Positions 48,334-58,161 of a DNA stretch of 59,902 bases are shown here, in pieces. How positions within the stretch are numbered: the first letter of the stretch is position 1; the number at the start of each line of letters is the position of its first letter. A program made the translations under genes and the position numbers. The DNA comes from Bacteroidales bacterium (GTDB lineage: Bacteria > Bacteroidota > Bacteroidia > Bacteroidales > F082). The stretch covers positions 1 through 59,902 of the forward strand of contig JANQGJ010000018.1 of the NCBI GenBank assembly GCA_028277395.1. Direction: 5' to 3'. The notes under the pieces are model-generated. The model did not search any database, had not been told where the DNA came from, and saw only the letters and a list, made by a program, of their open reading frames with translations.

Positions 48334-51300
48334 ATGGACACAAATGAAAATAACAGCCTTGACGACAAAAAAGTTGTAAGAAATTTTTGGTTATCTACAT
48401 GGGCTATCAATAATAAGAATACAGTTTATTTAATAACAGTTGTTACAATTATCTTTGGATTTTATTCCTATGTTTCGCTGCCAAAAGAACTGTTTCCTGA
48501 AATCAACATCCCAACAGTTATGGTACAGACTTTATATCCGGGTAATCCTCCTGTGGATATTGAAAACTTAATTACACGTACCATTGAAAAGGAAGTTGAA
48601 TCTGTAAAAGGGATTAAAGATATGACATCGATTTCAAGTCAGGATGCTTCAAATATATTTATTGAGTTTAACACAGATGTGGATATAAAAGATGCATTGC
48701 AGGATGTAAAAGATGCTGTTGACAAGACTAAAAGCGATTTGCCAAATGACTTACCGGCAGATCCTATGGTTACAGATATTGACCTTTCGGAATTTCCTGT
48801 AGTTAATGTTAACCTTTCAGGTGATTTTAGTGTAAGTGAATTAAGAGATTTTGCCGAAGAACTCAAAGATGAGTTTGAAACAATATCAGAAGTGTCAACG
48901 GTTAATTTAACCGGGATTACCGAGAAAGAAGTTAAAATAATCCTTGATCCTTTTTTAATGAGCAATCTGCAGGTTAGTTATGATGATGTTGAGGGTGCAG
49001 TATATGCAGAAAATGTTTCATTATCCGGTGGTGAGTTGCTACTCGGAGAAATAAAGCGAACTATCAGGATCATAGGTGAATTTGATGATCCCAATGAAAT
49101 TGAGAATATAATCGTTAAAAGTGAAAATGGCGACATAGTTTACCTGAAAGATATTGGTTATGTTGATTATGGATTTAAAGACAGGGATAGTTATGCATAT
49201 CTCAATCAGCAACCGGTAGTATCATTGCAGGTAGTTAAGAAAAGTGGTGAGAATTTATTGTCAACCATATCTCAGGTTATGGATATCCTTGATAGGTCCA
49301 AGGAAACAGGTTTAGTTCCCGATAACCTTAATGTCACAATAACCAATGACCAGTCTGATATGGTTAAAATGCAGCTCAGTAATCTTGAGAACAGCATAAT
49401 TATGGGTGTAATTTTTGTTGTTTTCGTACTATTCCTTTTCCTTGGTACCAGGAATTCATTATTCGTTGGTCTTGCAATACCGATGTCAATGTTTTTATCA
49501 TTTATGATGATGGGATTGATGGATTACAGAATAAACATGATCGTGCTGTTTTCATTAATACTTGCCCTGGGAATGCTTGTGGATAATGCAATTGTTGTAA
49601 CGGAAAATATATACCGGTTTGTGCATAAAGGTTATTCGTTACTGGAAGCTGCCAAACAGGCAACCGGTGAGGTTGCCATGCCGATTATATCTTCCACGGC
49701 CACAACTCTGGCTGCCTTTTTCCCTTTGCTGTTTTGGAAAAGCATGATAGGTGAGTTTATGTCTTATATGCCTGTTACTTTGATAATTGTACTGGCATCG
49801 TCATTATTTGTTGCACTTGTTATAATTCCGGTTGTTTTTACAGATTTTTATAAGAAAGGTGCAAATGTATCTCTGCCAAAACCTAAACGCAGTATAATAA
49901 TAATGTCCGCATTGGTAATATTTGCTCTTCTTGCTTATGTTTTTGGTATTAACTGGATTGGTACCTTGGCATTAATATTTGCATTTATCGGATTACTTAA
50001 CCTGCTGTTTCTGTCAAGACTTGCACTATGGTTCCAGAAAACTGCACTTGTCTGGCTTGAGAATTTTTATACGAAATTTATCAGGTTTGCATTAAACGGT
50101 ATAACACCTGCATACTTTCTTTCAGGTACTGTTATATTGATGATACTTACACTAATGTTTTACTTCGGAGGAAATCCAAAAGTTGAATTTTTTCCGTCAG
50201 CAGATCCAAAACTGATTAATGTATCAGCTGAAATGCCTATCAGTACTGATATTGAGGTTAGTGATTCAGTTATGCGGGTATTTGAGCAAAGGGTGTTTGA
50301 GATACTCGAGCAGGATAAGGATATTGTAGAATCAGTTCTAACTATAACCGGTAAAGGAGCAGTAACCGAAGATGAAGGATTTTCCGGTAGAGGAGGATCC
50401 CCAAATAAAGGATTAATTACGATCAATTTCGTTGATTTTAAATATAGAAACGGAAAAAGTACATCAAAAACTCTGGAGCGTCTTGCAGATGGACTTGTAG
50501 GTTTATATCCCGGAATTACACTTTCTGTTGAAAAACAGAATGAAGGACCACCAACAGGTAAGCCTGTTAATCTTGAAATAAGTGGAAATGATTATGAACA
50601 ACTCCTTGTTCTTACAGAAGAAATAAAGGCTACGCTTAACGAAGCAAATGTACCTGGTATAGAAGCACTAAAGATTGACCTTGATGTTGGTAAACCTGAA
50701 CTGCTTATTAATATTGATCGTGATAAAGCAAGAAGGTATGGATTATCAACAGGTCAGGTTGGAGATGCAATCAGAACATCACTGTTTGGTAAAGAAATAT
50801 CGGATTTTAAAGATGGTGAAGATGAATATGAAATTGTTATGAGACTTGATGATAAGTATCGGTATAATATTACTGATCTTATTAATCAGCGAATTACATT
50901 CCGTAGTCAGTCTTCAGGTAAAATTGTACAGGTGCCAATATCTGCAGTTGCTGATTTTGAATACAGCTCTACCTATGGTGCCATAACCCGTAAAGACAGA
51001 AACCGTTTAATTACTATTTACTCAAATGTTCTGGAAGGTTATAATGCTAATGAAATTAACACTGAACTGAAGAAAATAATGGCCGAATATCCAATGCCAG
51101 CAGGTAATAAGTATAAGTTTACCGGAGAGCAGGAGGAACAGGATGAGTCAATGGCATTTTTGTCAACAGCATTATTGATCGCCCTGTCACTTATTATGAT
51201 AATATTGGTTTCGCAATTTAACTCATTTGTAAAACCTGCAATTATTATGTTCAGTGTTGTGATGAGTACAATAGGTGTATTTGGTGGTTTGGCCACGTTT

Positions 51301-51771
51301 AAGATGGATTTTGTTGTTATTATGACGGGTATCGGAATAGTTTCGCTTGCAGGAGTGGTTGTTAATAATGCGATTGTACTTATCGACTATATTGGTTTGA
51401 CAAAAAGAAGAAAGAAAGAAGAACTTGGGTTGTCGGCAGATGATTTTTTACCTGCAGATATTGCACGTCAATGTATAATTGAAGCCGGGAAAACACGTTT
51501 ACGCCCCGTGTTATTAACAGCTATAACTACCATACTGGGACTTATGCCACTTGCTGTAGGATTTAATATTGATTTTATATCATTCTTCAATACATTTGAT
51601 CCGGATATTTATTTTGGAGGTGACAACGCAGTATTTTGGGGACCAATGAGTTGGACAGTAATATTCGGATTAAGCTTTGCAACTTTCCTGACACTTGTGA
51701 TTGTACCATCACTATATCATGTATTGTATAGTGCAAGGGTAAAGATGTCAGGATCCCGTAAAGAAAAGTAA
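48334..51771 (+). CDS. RND-family multidrug-type efflux permease
   Basis: A 1145-residue proton-driven inner-membrane pump of the AcrB/HAE1 type. Marks are PKELFPEINIPTVMVQT in the first porter loop, GMLVDNAIVVTENIYR in helix 4 with the proton-relay Asp, and GVVVNNAIVLIDY in the second half. Two additional hydrophobic stretches lie between helix 6 and helix 7 (about residues 520-575), so it may have 14 membrane helices rather than 12. I start at ATG 48334 rather than an in-frame TTG ten codons upstream. Substrates are unknown. Confidence 0.93.
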   Translation: MDTNENNSLDDKKVVRNFWLSTWAINNKNTVYLITVVTIIFGFYSYVSLPKELFPEINIPTVMVQTLYPGNPPVDIENLITRTIEKEVESVKGIKDMTSISSQDASNIFIEFNTDVDIKDALQDVKDAVDKTKSDLPNDLPADPMVTDIDLSEFPVVNVNLSGDFSVSELRDFAEELKDEFETISEVSTVNLTGITEKEVKIILDPFLMSNLQVSYDDVEGAVYAENVSLSGGELLLGEIKRTIRIIGEFDDPNEIENIIVKSENGDIVYLKDIGYVDYGFKDRDSYAYLNQQPVVSLQVVKKSGENLLSTISQVMDILDRSKETGLVPDNLNVTITNDQSDMVKMQLSNLENSIIMGVIFVVFVLFLFLGTRNSLFVGLAIPMSMFLSFMMMGLMDYRINMIVLFSLILALGMLVDNAIVVTENIYRFVHKGYSLLEAAKQATGEVAMPIISSTATTLAAFFPLLFWKSMIGEFMSYMPVTLIIVLASSLFVALVIIPVVFTDFYKKGANVSLPKPKRSIIIMSALVIFALLAYVFGINWIGTLALIFAFIGLLNLLFLSRLALWFQKTALVWLENFYTKFIRFALNGITPAYFLSGTVILMILTLMFYFGGNPKVEFFPSADPKLINVSAEMPISTDIEVSDSVMRVFEQRVFEILEQDKDIVESVLTITGKGAVTEDEGFSGRGGSPNKGLITINFVDFKYRNGKSTSKTLERLADGLVGLYPGITLSVEKQNEGPPTGKPVNLEISGNDYEQLLVLTEEIKATLNEANVPGIEALKIDLDVGKPELLINIDRDKARRYGLSTGQVGDAIRTSLFGKEISDFKDGEDEYEIVMRLDDKYRYNITDLINQRITFRSQSSGKIVQVPISAVADFEYSSTYGAITRKDRNRLITIYSNVLEGYNANEINTELKKIMAEYPMPAGNKYKFTGEQEEQDESMAFLSTALLIALSLIMIILVSQFNSFVKPAIIMFSVVMSTIGVFGGLATFKMDFVVIMTGIGIVSLAGVVVNNAIVLIDYIGLTKRRKKEELGLSADDFLPADIARQCIIEAGKTRLRPVLLTAITTILGLMPLAVGFNIDFISFFNTFDPDIYFGGDNAVFWGPMSWTVIFGLSFATFLTLVIVPSLYHVLYSARVKMSGSRKEK

Positions 51772-51805
51772 TTTCCAGTAACAGTTAACACATCAAACAC
51801 CGAAG

Positions 51806-53149
51806 ATGAGTTCTTTTGAAGACTTAAAACTAAACAAACATCTGGCTTCTGCTATTGATGATATTGGTTTTACTAAACCAACACCTATTCAAAAGGAATC
51901 ATTTTCGGTGGTATTATCAGGAAGGGATGTAGTGGGAATAGCCCAGACCGGTACCGGAAAAACACTGGCATATCTTCTTCCAATACTGCAGCATCTAAAG
52001 TTTAGTAATCAGACCAATCCAAGGATATTGATACTGGTACCAACAAGGGAACTTGTAATACAGCTGACAAAGGATGTTAAATTGATCTCAAAGTATCAGA
52101 GTGTAAGAGTTCTTGGTGTATATGGAGGAACAAATATTAATACTCAGAAGCAACAGGTACTTGACGGTACCGACATCCTTATCTCAACACCGGGCAGATT
52201 ATATGATCTGGCTGTAAGTGGTGTACTTCAGTTAAAAAGTATTGGTAAACTTGTAATTGATGAAATCGACATAATGCTTGATCTGGGATTCAGGTATCAG
52301 TTAACAAATATTTTTGAGTTGCTTCCTGATAGAAGACAGAATATTATGTTTTCAGCTACCATGACAGATGACGTTGATTTAGTAATTAATGAGTTCTTTA
52401 ATACACCGGTAAAAATATCTATAGCTGTAAGTGGTACCAGGCTAGATAATATTGAACAACAGTGTTTTAATGTTGGCAATTTCTATACAAAAGTTAATCT
52501 TTTGAAACACTTGTTAAGGTCGGATTCGGATTTTGAAAAGGTACTTGTGTTTGTTGCAGGCAAGAAAATGGCTGATGAAGTATTTGAACTTATTAACGAA
52601 GAATTAGGATCAGATGTTGGTATAGTACATTCGAATAAATCACAGAATTACAGATTTAAAACAGTTCAGCAGTTTGCTGATGGAGAATTAAAAATAGTTG
52701 TTACAACTGATGTTATGTCACGTGGGCTCGACATTGATGGAATAACACATGTTATTAGCTTAGATACACCTTCTTTCCCTGAAAACTATATTCACAGAAT
52801 AGGTCGTACAGGCAGGGCAGAAAAAAGTGGCAATGCAATTTTGTTTTATACAGAAAAGGAACTTGTTGCGAAAAACAGGATTGAGGAGCTAATGAATTAC
52901 TCAATTCCACAGGTTGAATTTCCAGATGAAGTGGAAGTCTCAACAGAATTGGCAGCTTTTGAACGTCCCCGGATAGTAGAAGTTACTAACCGTAAACTTA
53001 AGAAAATAACGGAGGAAAAAGCATTTCACGAAAAGAAGGACAAAAACAGGAAGACAAATCAGGGAGGTTCTTATTTGCGAAAAATGAAGAAATACAAAAA
53101 ACCTAAAACCAGAGGGGATAAAAGAAGTAATAAGAGCAGGAAAAAGTAG
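51806..53149 (+). CDS. DEAD-box-family RNA helicase with a DEID motif
   Basis: A 447-residue ATP-dependent RNA helicase with motifs Q (FTKPTPIQ), I (AQTGTGKT), Ia (PTRELV), II, III (SAT), V (TTDVMSRGLDIDG) and VI (HRIGRTGRAEKSG). Motif II reads Asp152-Glu-Ile-Asp155, DEID instead of DEAD; the metal-binding Asp-Glu are kept. The last 70 residues are a Lys-rich, disordered RNA-binding tail. Likely roles are ribosome assembly or RNA turnover. It follows the efflux operon after 34 bases but is not functionally related in an obvious way. Confidence 0.94.
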   Translation: MSSFEDLKLNKHLASAIDDIGFTKPTPIQKESFSVVLSGRDVVGIAQTGTGKTLAYLLPILQHLKFSNQTNPRILILVPTRELVIQLTKDVKLISKYQSVRVLGVYGGTNINTQKQQVLDGTDILISTPGRLYDLAVSGVLQLKSIGKLVIDEIDIMLDLGFRYQLTNIFELLPDRRQNIMFSATMTDDVDLVINEFFNTPVKISIAVSGTRLDNIEQQCFNVGNFYTKVNLLKHLLRSDSDFEKVLVFVAGKKMADEVFELINEELGSDVGIVHSNKSQNYRFKTVQQFADGELKIVVTTDVMSRGLDIDGITHVISLDTPSFPENYIHRIGRTGRAEKSGNAILFYTEKELVAKNRIEELMNYSIPQVEFPDEVEVSTELAAFERPRIVEVTNRKLKKITEEKAFHEKKDKNRKTNQGGSYLRKMKKYKKPKTRGDKRSNKSRKK

Positions 53150-53255
53150 TTTACTTCATATAGGTATCCGGGAAATTTTCTTCTCTGCCATTTTTGCTAT
53201 TTTTGCACAAAGGGGTATTATAATAGTGAATCCCTTCAAATGAAATTAACAATAA

Positions 53256-53690
53256 ATGAAAGTACGTATTGTAAATAAATCAGATCATAATCTGCCAAAA
53301 TATGAAACCCCTGCATCTGCAGGTATGGATTTGAGAGCCAATTTGTTGGAACCCGTAGAGCTAAAACCTCTCGAAAGAGCGTTGATCCCTACCGGATTAT
53401 ATATCGAATTACCTGTTGGCTATGAAGCACAGGTTCGCCCAAGAAGCGGTCTTGCAGCAAAATTTGGGATAACCTTACTAAATACACCAGGTACCATAGA
53501 TGCAGACTACAGGGGAGAAATTAAAGTTATTTTGGTAAATTTATCAAATACTGATTATCTGGTTTCCGATGGCGACAGAATTGCACAAATGATCATATCT
53601 GCACATGTTCAGGCTGAACTTGAAGAGGTTGAAATACTTAATGAAACAGAAAGAGGTGCCGGTGGATTTGGCCATACCGGCAGGAAATAG
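53256..53690 (+). CDS. dut: dUTP diphosphatase
   Basis: Hydrolyses dUTP to dUMP, keeping uracil out of DNA and supplying dTMP synthesis. The 144-residue trimeric-type enzyme has all five motifs: [31 protein letters not shown] with the catalytic Asp, GDRIAQMI and the C-terminal [10 protein letters not shown]. Normal length. It is the first gene of a run that continues into TPR, DUF4292 and EnvC-like genes, a gene order common in Bacteroidota. A TATTTTTG box at 53198-53205 is a possible -7 element. Confidence 0.97.
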   Translation: MKVRIVNKSDHNLPKYETPASAGMDLRANLLEPVELKPLERALIPTGLYIELPVGYEAQVRPRSGLAAKFGITLLNTPGTIDADYRGEIKVILVNLSNTDYLVSDGDRIAQMIISAHVQAELEEVEILNETERGAGGFGHTGRK

Positions 53691-53763
53691 TTTTGGATTT
53701 GTTATCAGCCTGTCAGATGAAGTAGTTGATCTTTTCCTGTTTTATATTGATAAATGAATGTAA

Positions 53764-55497
53764 ATGAAAATAAGATACTTAATATATATGTTAATGTTTA
53801 CTGTTTTAATGACAGGTAATGCTGTATCGCAAAATAGTAAAGGAAAACGAAAGAATAAACAAAAAAGCTTAACCGAGAAGCAGCGTTACAATCAGGCAGA
53901 CTTATTTGCCCGGGGTGTAATTGCAAAACAGGCTGGCAACTATGAAGAAGCTCTTGAGTTATTTATCAGGGCACATGAGGTAAATCCCAAAGATGCAGCT
54001 ACAAGTTACGAAACATCCAGAATCCTGATATTGATGGGAAGAAGTGATGAGGCTCTTGTTGAAGCGGAAAATGCGATTACAAATGATCCTGATAATATTT
54101 GGTACAAAGCACATTTTGCTAAGGTTTCAAGGATTAATGAAAATTATGATGACTATGTGAAAGCATATGAGGAGTTGGTTGAACAAAATCCTTTTGACTT
54201 AAATTTTGTGTATGAACTTGCCTTTGCCTACCAGTTTACAGGAGATTATAAAAAAGCTATCGGTGCTTTCGATAAGATTGAAGAATTAATGGGCATAAAT
54301 GAGCGAATTACAAACCAAAAAGCAGAATTTTATGCTAAAATCGGAGAACCTGATAAAGGTGTTAAAGAATTTGAGAATTTAATTGATACAAATCCTGATG
54401 ATCCCAGGTATTATGCATTACTTGCGGAGTACTGCGCAAAAAATGGAATCGATGAGAAAGTGATCTGGGCTTATGAAAAAATTGTGGAAATTAACCCTGA
54501 AGATCCATATGTTCATATATCACTTGCTGATTATTACTTGAAAAACGGTGATGCTGAAAGGTCATTTAATGAACTGAAAACCGGATTGTCAAATCCAGCA
54601 TTGGAACTAAAGACAAAGATAAATGTGTTGGTTAATTACTACAAGGGAGAGTTATCAGAGGAACAAAAGTCACAGGCGTTGGAATTATCCGAGATCTTAA
54701 TGGAAGTTCATGATGGCGATCCAATTGCAGGGTCTTTCTATGCATCAATGTTATATGAAAATGAAGAGTTTAAGAAAGCAGCACCACTTTTTCGTGATAT
54801 AATTGATGAAGGAAATGCATCATATGTGATTTGGGAGCAATTGTTGTTTTGCGATCTATATATGGAAGATTATAAAAGTCTTGCAAAAGACTCCGAAGAA
54901 TGTATTGATCTGTTCCCAAATTATCCATTGCCATATTTTTTTGCGGGTGTTGGCAACTTCCAGATAAGGGATTTTGTAAAGGCACAAGCGTTTTTGGAAT
55001 CGGGAAAAGATTTTGTTGTGAATAATAATGCATTACTCGAACAATTTTACTCTACGCTGGGCGACACTTATAATGAACTTGAAAACTATGAGGCTTCATA
55101 TGCAGCATATGATAAAGCTTTGAAACTAAATCCTGATAACTCAGTGGTTCTAAATAATTATGCATATTATTTATCATTGAGAAGTATGCACCTGGATAAA
55201 GCAAAAGAGATGGCCCTTAAATCAGTTGAGATGGATCCATATAATAGTAATAACCTGGATACTTATGCCTGGGTGTTATATAAGATGGGTGATTTTGAAG
55301 AGGCTTTGGAATGGATTGAAAAAGCATACAATAACAGTGGCAGTGGCAGTGGAGCTGTTCTGGAGCATTACGGTGATATCTTATATCAACTGGGTGAAGA
55401 AGAGAAAGCTTTCAATTTTTGGGAACAGGCTAAAGAAAAGAGTGGATATTCTGATCTGCTGGATAAAAAAATAGAAAACAGGAAATTATATGAATAG
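53764..55497 (+). CDS. Exported tetratricopeptide-repeat protein
   Basis: A 577-residue protein with a signal peptide (about 1-22), a Lys-rich linker (KGKRKNKQKS) and about a dozen TPR units through to the C-terminus, such as GNYEEALELFIRAHEVNPKDA and ENYEASYAAYDKALKLNPDNS in two pieces. It should be a periplasmic scaffold. The gene overlaps the DUF4292 lipoprotein gene by 8 bases, so the two are translationally coupled, and an EnvC-like gene follows. The group may serve outer-membrane or cell-wall assembly; this is from context only. Confidence 0.9.
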   Translation: MKIRYLIYMLMFTVLMTGNAVSQNSKGKRKNKQKSLTEKQRYNQADLFARGVIAKQAGNYEEALELFIRAHEVNPKDAATSYETSRILILMGRSDEALVEAENAITNDPDNIWYKAHFAKVSRINENYDDYVKAYEELVEQNPFDLNFVYELAFAYQFTGDYKKAIGAFDKIEELMGINERITNQKAEFYAKIGEPDKGVKEFENLIDTNPDDPRYYALLAEYCAKNGIDEKVIWAYEKIVEINPEDPYVHISLADYYLKNGDAERSFNELKTGLSNPALELKTKINVLVNYYKGELSEEQKSQALELSEILMEVHDGDPIAGSFYASMLYENEEFKKAAPLFRDIIDEGNASYVIWEQLLFCDLYMEDYKSLAKDSEECIDLFPNYPLPYFFAGVGNFQIRDFVKAQAFLESGKDFVVNNNALLEQFYSTLGDTYNELENYEASYAAYDKALKLNPDNSVVLNNYAYYLSLRSMHLDKAKEMALKSVEMDPYNSNNLDTYAWVLYKMGDFEEALEWIEKAYNNSGSGSGAVLEHYGDILYQLGEEEKAFNFWEQAKEKSGYSDLLDKKIENRKLYE

Positions 55498-56320
55498 TGG
55501 TTTTAGGGGACTGACTTTTATGATCATAATTTCAGTGCTCCTGGTTGGAGTATCATCATGCAAGTCCAAAAAACATGTTTTAAAAGCATCTCTTAAAGAG
55601 CACGGCTTTTCGTATTTATATGCCAGAATGTTAGAGAATCAACTGGACTTTGATTATCTGAGTGCCAGGTTCTCACTGGAATATGAGCAGGACAGGAATC
55701 TTACCAACCTTCGCGGACAACTAAGAATAAAAGATGATAGTATTATTTGGCTTTCGTTTTCACCAGCTTTGGGTATCGAAGCTGCACGTGTTTTGCTTAC
55801 TGATGATTCTGTTAAATTTTTAAACAGGATCAATAAAACTTATTTTGAAGGTGAATATAGTCTGATTGACAGTATTTTGAGAACAACCATTGATTTTTCT
55901 CTTTTACAGTCAATGTTAGTAGGAAATGATTTAACACAATATGATGTAAATAAATTCAGGTCAAGTGTTGATAACGGATTGTACCGCATGACAATCAGGG
56001 AGCGCAGAAAAATTAAAAAGTATATTAAAAAAGGTGAGATTGATACGCGTGTTCTTGTTCAGCAAATATGGCTTTATCCTGAAACTTTCAAAATAGCCAG
56101 AATTGACATAAAAGAACAGGGTGAAGATGATAAAAATAAGTTACAGGTGTATTATAAAGACTATGTTATGGTTAATGATCAACTGTTTCCATCAAAGATT
56201 CGTATTGAGATCACCTCAAACAAATCAATGTATATTGATGTTGAATTTAACAAGGTACTAACTGAATCCCCTTTGAAATTCCCGTTTAAAATACCTTCAA
56301 AGTATGAAAATATTTTTTAA
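55490..56320 (+). CDS. DUF4292 lipoprotein, LolB/LolA-like fold expected
   Basis: A 276-residue lipoprotein (signal ending VSSCKSKK). The DUF4292 region follows, with DYLSARFSLEYEQD, RIKDDSIIWLSFSPALGIEAARVLLT and VKFLNRINKTYFEG, typical of the family and reminiscent of the beta-sheet lipid carriers LolA/LolB. It overlaps the TPR gene by 8 bases and is followed after 17 bases by the EnvC-like gene. A role in moving lipoproteins or lipids to the outer membrane is likely from fold and neighbours, but not proved. Confidence 0.88.
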   Translation: MNSGFRGLTFMIIISVLLVGVSSCKSKKHVLKASLKEHGFSYLYARMLENQLDFDYLSARFSLEYEQDRNLTNLRGQLRIKDDSIIWLSFSPALGIEAARVLLTDDSVKFLNRINKTYFEGEYSLIDSILRTTIDFSLLQSMLVGNDLTQYDVNKFRSSVDNGLYRMTIRERRKIKKYIKKGEIDTRVLVQQIWLYPETFKIARIDIKEQGEDDKNKLQVYYKDYVMVNDQLFPSKIRIEITSNKSMYIDVEFNKVLTESPLKFPFKIPSKYENIF

Positions 56321-56337
56321 TAAAGTAGATTTGTAGA

Positions 56338-57537
56338 ATGATTAAGCTTCGATGGTTCATACTTCTATTCAGCTTCTTAACATGTATATCTGTTTCCTCA
56401 CAGGAAAATCAGGCACAACTGGAAGCTAAACGAAAGAAACTAGAGCATGAAATCGAATATACAAATAAGTTATTAAATGAAACCAGAACTACCCGAAACT
56501 CTACGTTAAACCAGTTAAAGCTGATAAATAACAAAGTATCTAAACGAACAGATCTTATTGCAACATTAAAAGCTGAAGTATATTATTTAACAAATAAGAT
56601 TGAAAAGACGGAACTGGAGCTTAATAAGCTTGAAAAAGATCTGGAAGAACTCAAAAGCAAATATGCCGATATTGCCTGGCATGCATATAAATATAAAACA
56701 TCATATAATAAACTGATATTCTTGTTTTCTGCGGATGATATTAACCAGGCTTATCAACGAATGAGATATTTAGATCAGTTAGGAGCATATATACGTAAAG
56801 AAGCTGAAAATATAAAAGAACTTGAAGATAACAAGTCAGACTTACTACTGCGATTGCAAATAGAAAGGAAGGAAAAAAATAAATTAATGGGGGATGAGCA
56901 GGCTGAAGTTCTGGAATTAGAGCAGGAACAGACTCAAAAGATGTTGGTAACCTCTGAACTTAAATCACGCGAGAAACAATTGCGAAAGTCAATTCGTGAA
57001 AAAGAGAAGCAAACAAAAAATCTTGATAAACAGATTCAAAAGATCATTCTTGCTGAAACTACTCCCAAAAAAGAACCTGGTAAGGAAAATGTATATGAGT
57101 TAACACCGACTGAGAAAGAGCTTTCCAATTCATTTGTGTCAAATAAAGGGAAATTACCCTGGCCAACAGAAACAGGTATTATATCTGAAACCTTTGGAGT
57201 TCACCGACATCCGGTCTTAAAGAAAGTAAGAACTAAAAACAACGGGATTGATATTCTGACTTCCGGAAATAGTGAAGCAAGAGCTGTTTTTGAAGGAGTT
57301 ATTGTCAGTATTACAACAATATCAAATTCAAACATCGCTGTTATTGTAAAACATGGTAATTATTTTACCGTGTATTCAAATTTGGATAAAGTTTATGTAA
57401 AACGGGGCGATAAAGTTGAAACGAAAGAAATAATAGGAAGGATACATACTAATTTAAAGGGTAAAACCGAGCTGCATTTCGAGGTGTGGAAAGGAACTAC
57501 AATACAGAACCCTTCATACTGGGTTCTCAAAAAATAA
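56338..57537 (+). CDS. EnvC-like murein hydrolase activator with degenerate M23 domain
   Basis: A 399-residue protein with a signal peptide (about 1-20), a long coiled coil (about 22-250) and a C-terminal M23/LytM domain (about 280-399). The zinc ligands look lost: where active enzymes have HxGxD, this has NNGID, and where they have HLHFE this has TELHFE, so only one His of that pair remains. This matches EnvC and NlpD, which activate amidases rather than cut peptidoglycan. The partner amidase is not in the window. It is the last gene of the dut-TPR-DUF4292 run and probably acts in cell separation. Confidence 0.9.
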   Translation: MIKLRWFILLFSFLTCISVSSQENQAQLEAKRKKLEHEIEYTNKLLNETRTTRNSTLNQLKLINNKVSKRTDLIATLKAEVYYLTNKIEKTELELNKLEKDLEELKSKYADIAWHAYKYKTSYNKLIFLFSADDINQAYQRMRYLDQLGAYIRKEAENIKELEDNKSDLLLRLQIERKEKNKLMGDEQAEVLELEQEQTQKMLVTSELKSREKQLRKSIREKEKQTKNLDKQIQKIILAETTPKKEPGKENVYELTPTEKELSNSFVSNKGKLPWPTETGIISETFGVHRHPVLKKVRTKNNGIDILTSGNSEARAVFEGVIVSITTISNSNIAVIVKHGNYFTVYSNLDKVYVKRGDKVETKEIIGRIHTNLKGKTELHFEVWKGTTIQNPSYWVLKK

Positions 57538-57545
57538 AACTGTTG

Positions 57546-57944
57546 CTATAAATAATCCACAAGTTTCTGACTTTTCATATATGAAACAAAGTCATCGGTA
57601 AGCTTTTTAACAACCTTTTTTTTAATGCATTTGTCAACAGGACAAACAAAATTTTCTGATGGACATATATTCACTATCGACTTGCCTTCAATCGATTCAT
57701 ATATATCATAAAGGGTAATCTCTTTAGGATCGACATTTATGGTAAACCCCCCCGTAGGTCCTCTCATTGAAGATAATAGTCCGTCTTTTACCAGCCTTTG
57801 CAGTACTTTTCCAATGTGATGCTTTGAATTACCAAGTACTTTGGACAGCTGGATTGCATTTAGTGGCACCTTTGATTTGGATAAAAGTATCATACTGTGC
57901 ATACCTATTGATGCCGCATCGGAGAAGTTAACTATATTTGCCAT
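57546..57944 (-). CDS. Rrf2-family transcriptional regulator with cysteine cluster
   Basis: A 132-residue regulator when started at the ATG giving MANIVNFSDAAS; a TTG two codons further upstream is also in frame. The winged helix includes NAIQLSKVLGNSKHHIGKVLQRLVKDGLLSS and the wing RGPTGGF. The C-terminal CPSENFVCPVDKC supplies three Cys, as in Rrf2 proteins that hold an iron-sulfur cluster and sense nitric oxide, oxygen or Fe-S state. It is convergent with the EnvC-like gene and divergent from xseA, with 217 bases between. Its target is unknown, with self-control likely. Confidence 0.9.
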   Translation of the reverse strand: MANIVNFSDAASIGMHSMILLSKSKVPLNAIQLSKVLGNSKHHIGKVLQRLVKDGLLSSMRGPTGGFTINVDPKEITLYDIYESIEGKSIVNICPSENFVCPVDKCIKKKVVKKLTDDFVSYMKSQKLVDYL

Positions 57945-57985
57945 ATGCAATTTATTGAAGCGGCAAATATAGCAAATTGTTTATT

Positions 57986-57997
57986 TTAAGCACTTAA
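57986..57997. promoter_or_regulatory. Inverted repeat TTAAG-CA-CTTAA upstream of the Rrf2 gene
   Basis: TTAAG and CTTAA flank a two-base centre about 40 bases before the Rrf2 start. A TATATTTG box for the Rrf2 gene lies between the repeat and the gene on the minus strand (about 57965-57972). Such a site beside an Rrf2 gene could be its own operator. The symmetry is short and could be chance. Confidence 0.25.
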
Positions 57998-58161
57998 TAT
58001 CCTAAATTCCATTTTTCAGAATCAGAATTCGATATAGAAGTCGGTTTTAATGGTATTTGCGTAATGCATGGTTGCCCGATTGTGTATTGTTTTTGGATAT
58101 CAAACAATCCTTTTAAATTATTACTTTTGTTTGAATGATCTTAATTTTAAACTCTGGTTAA

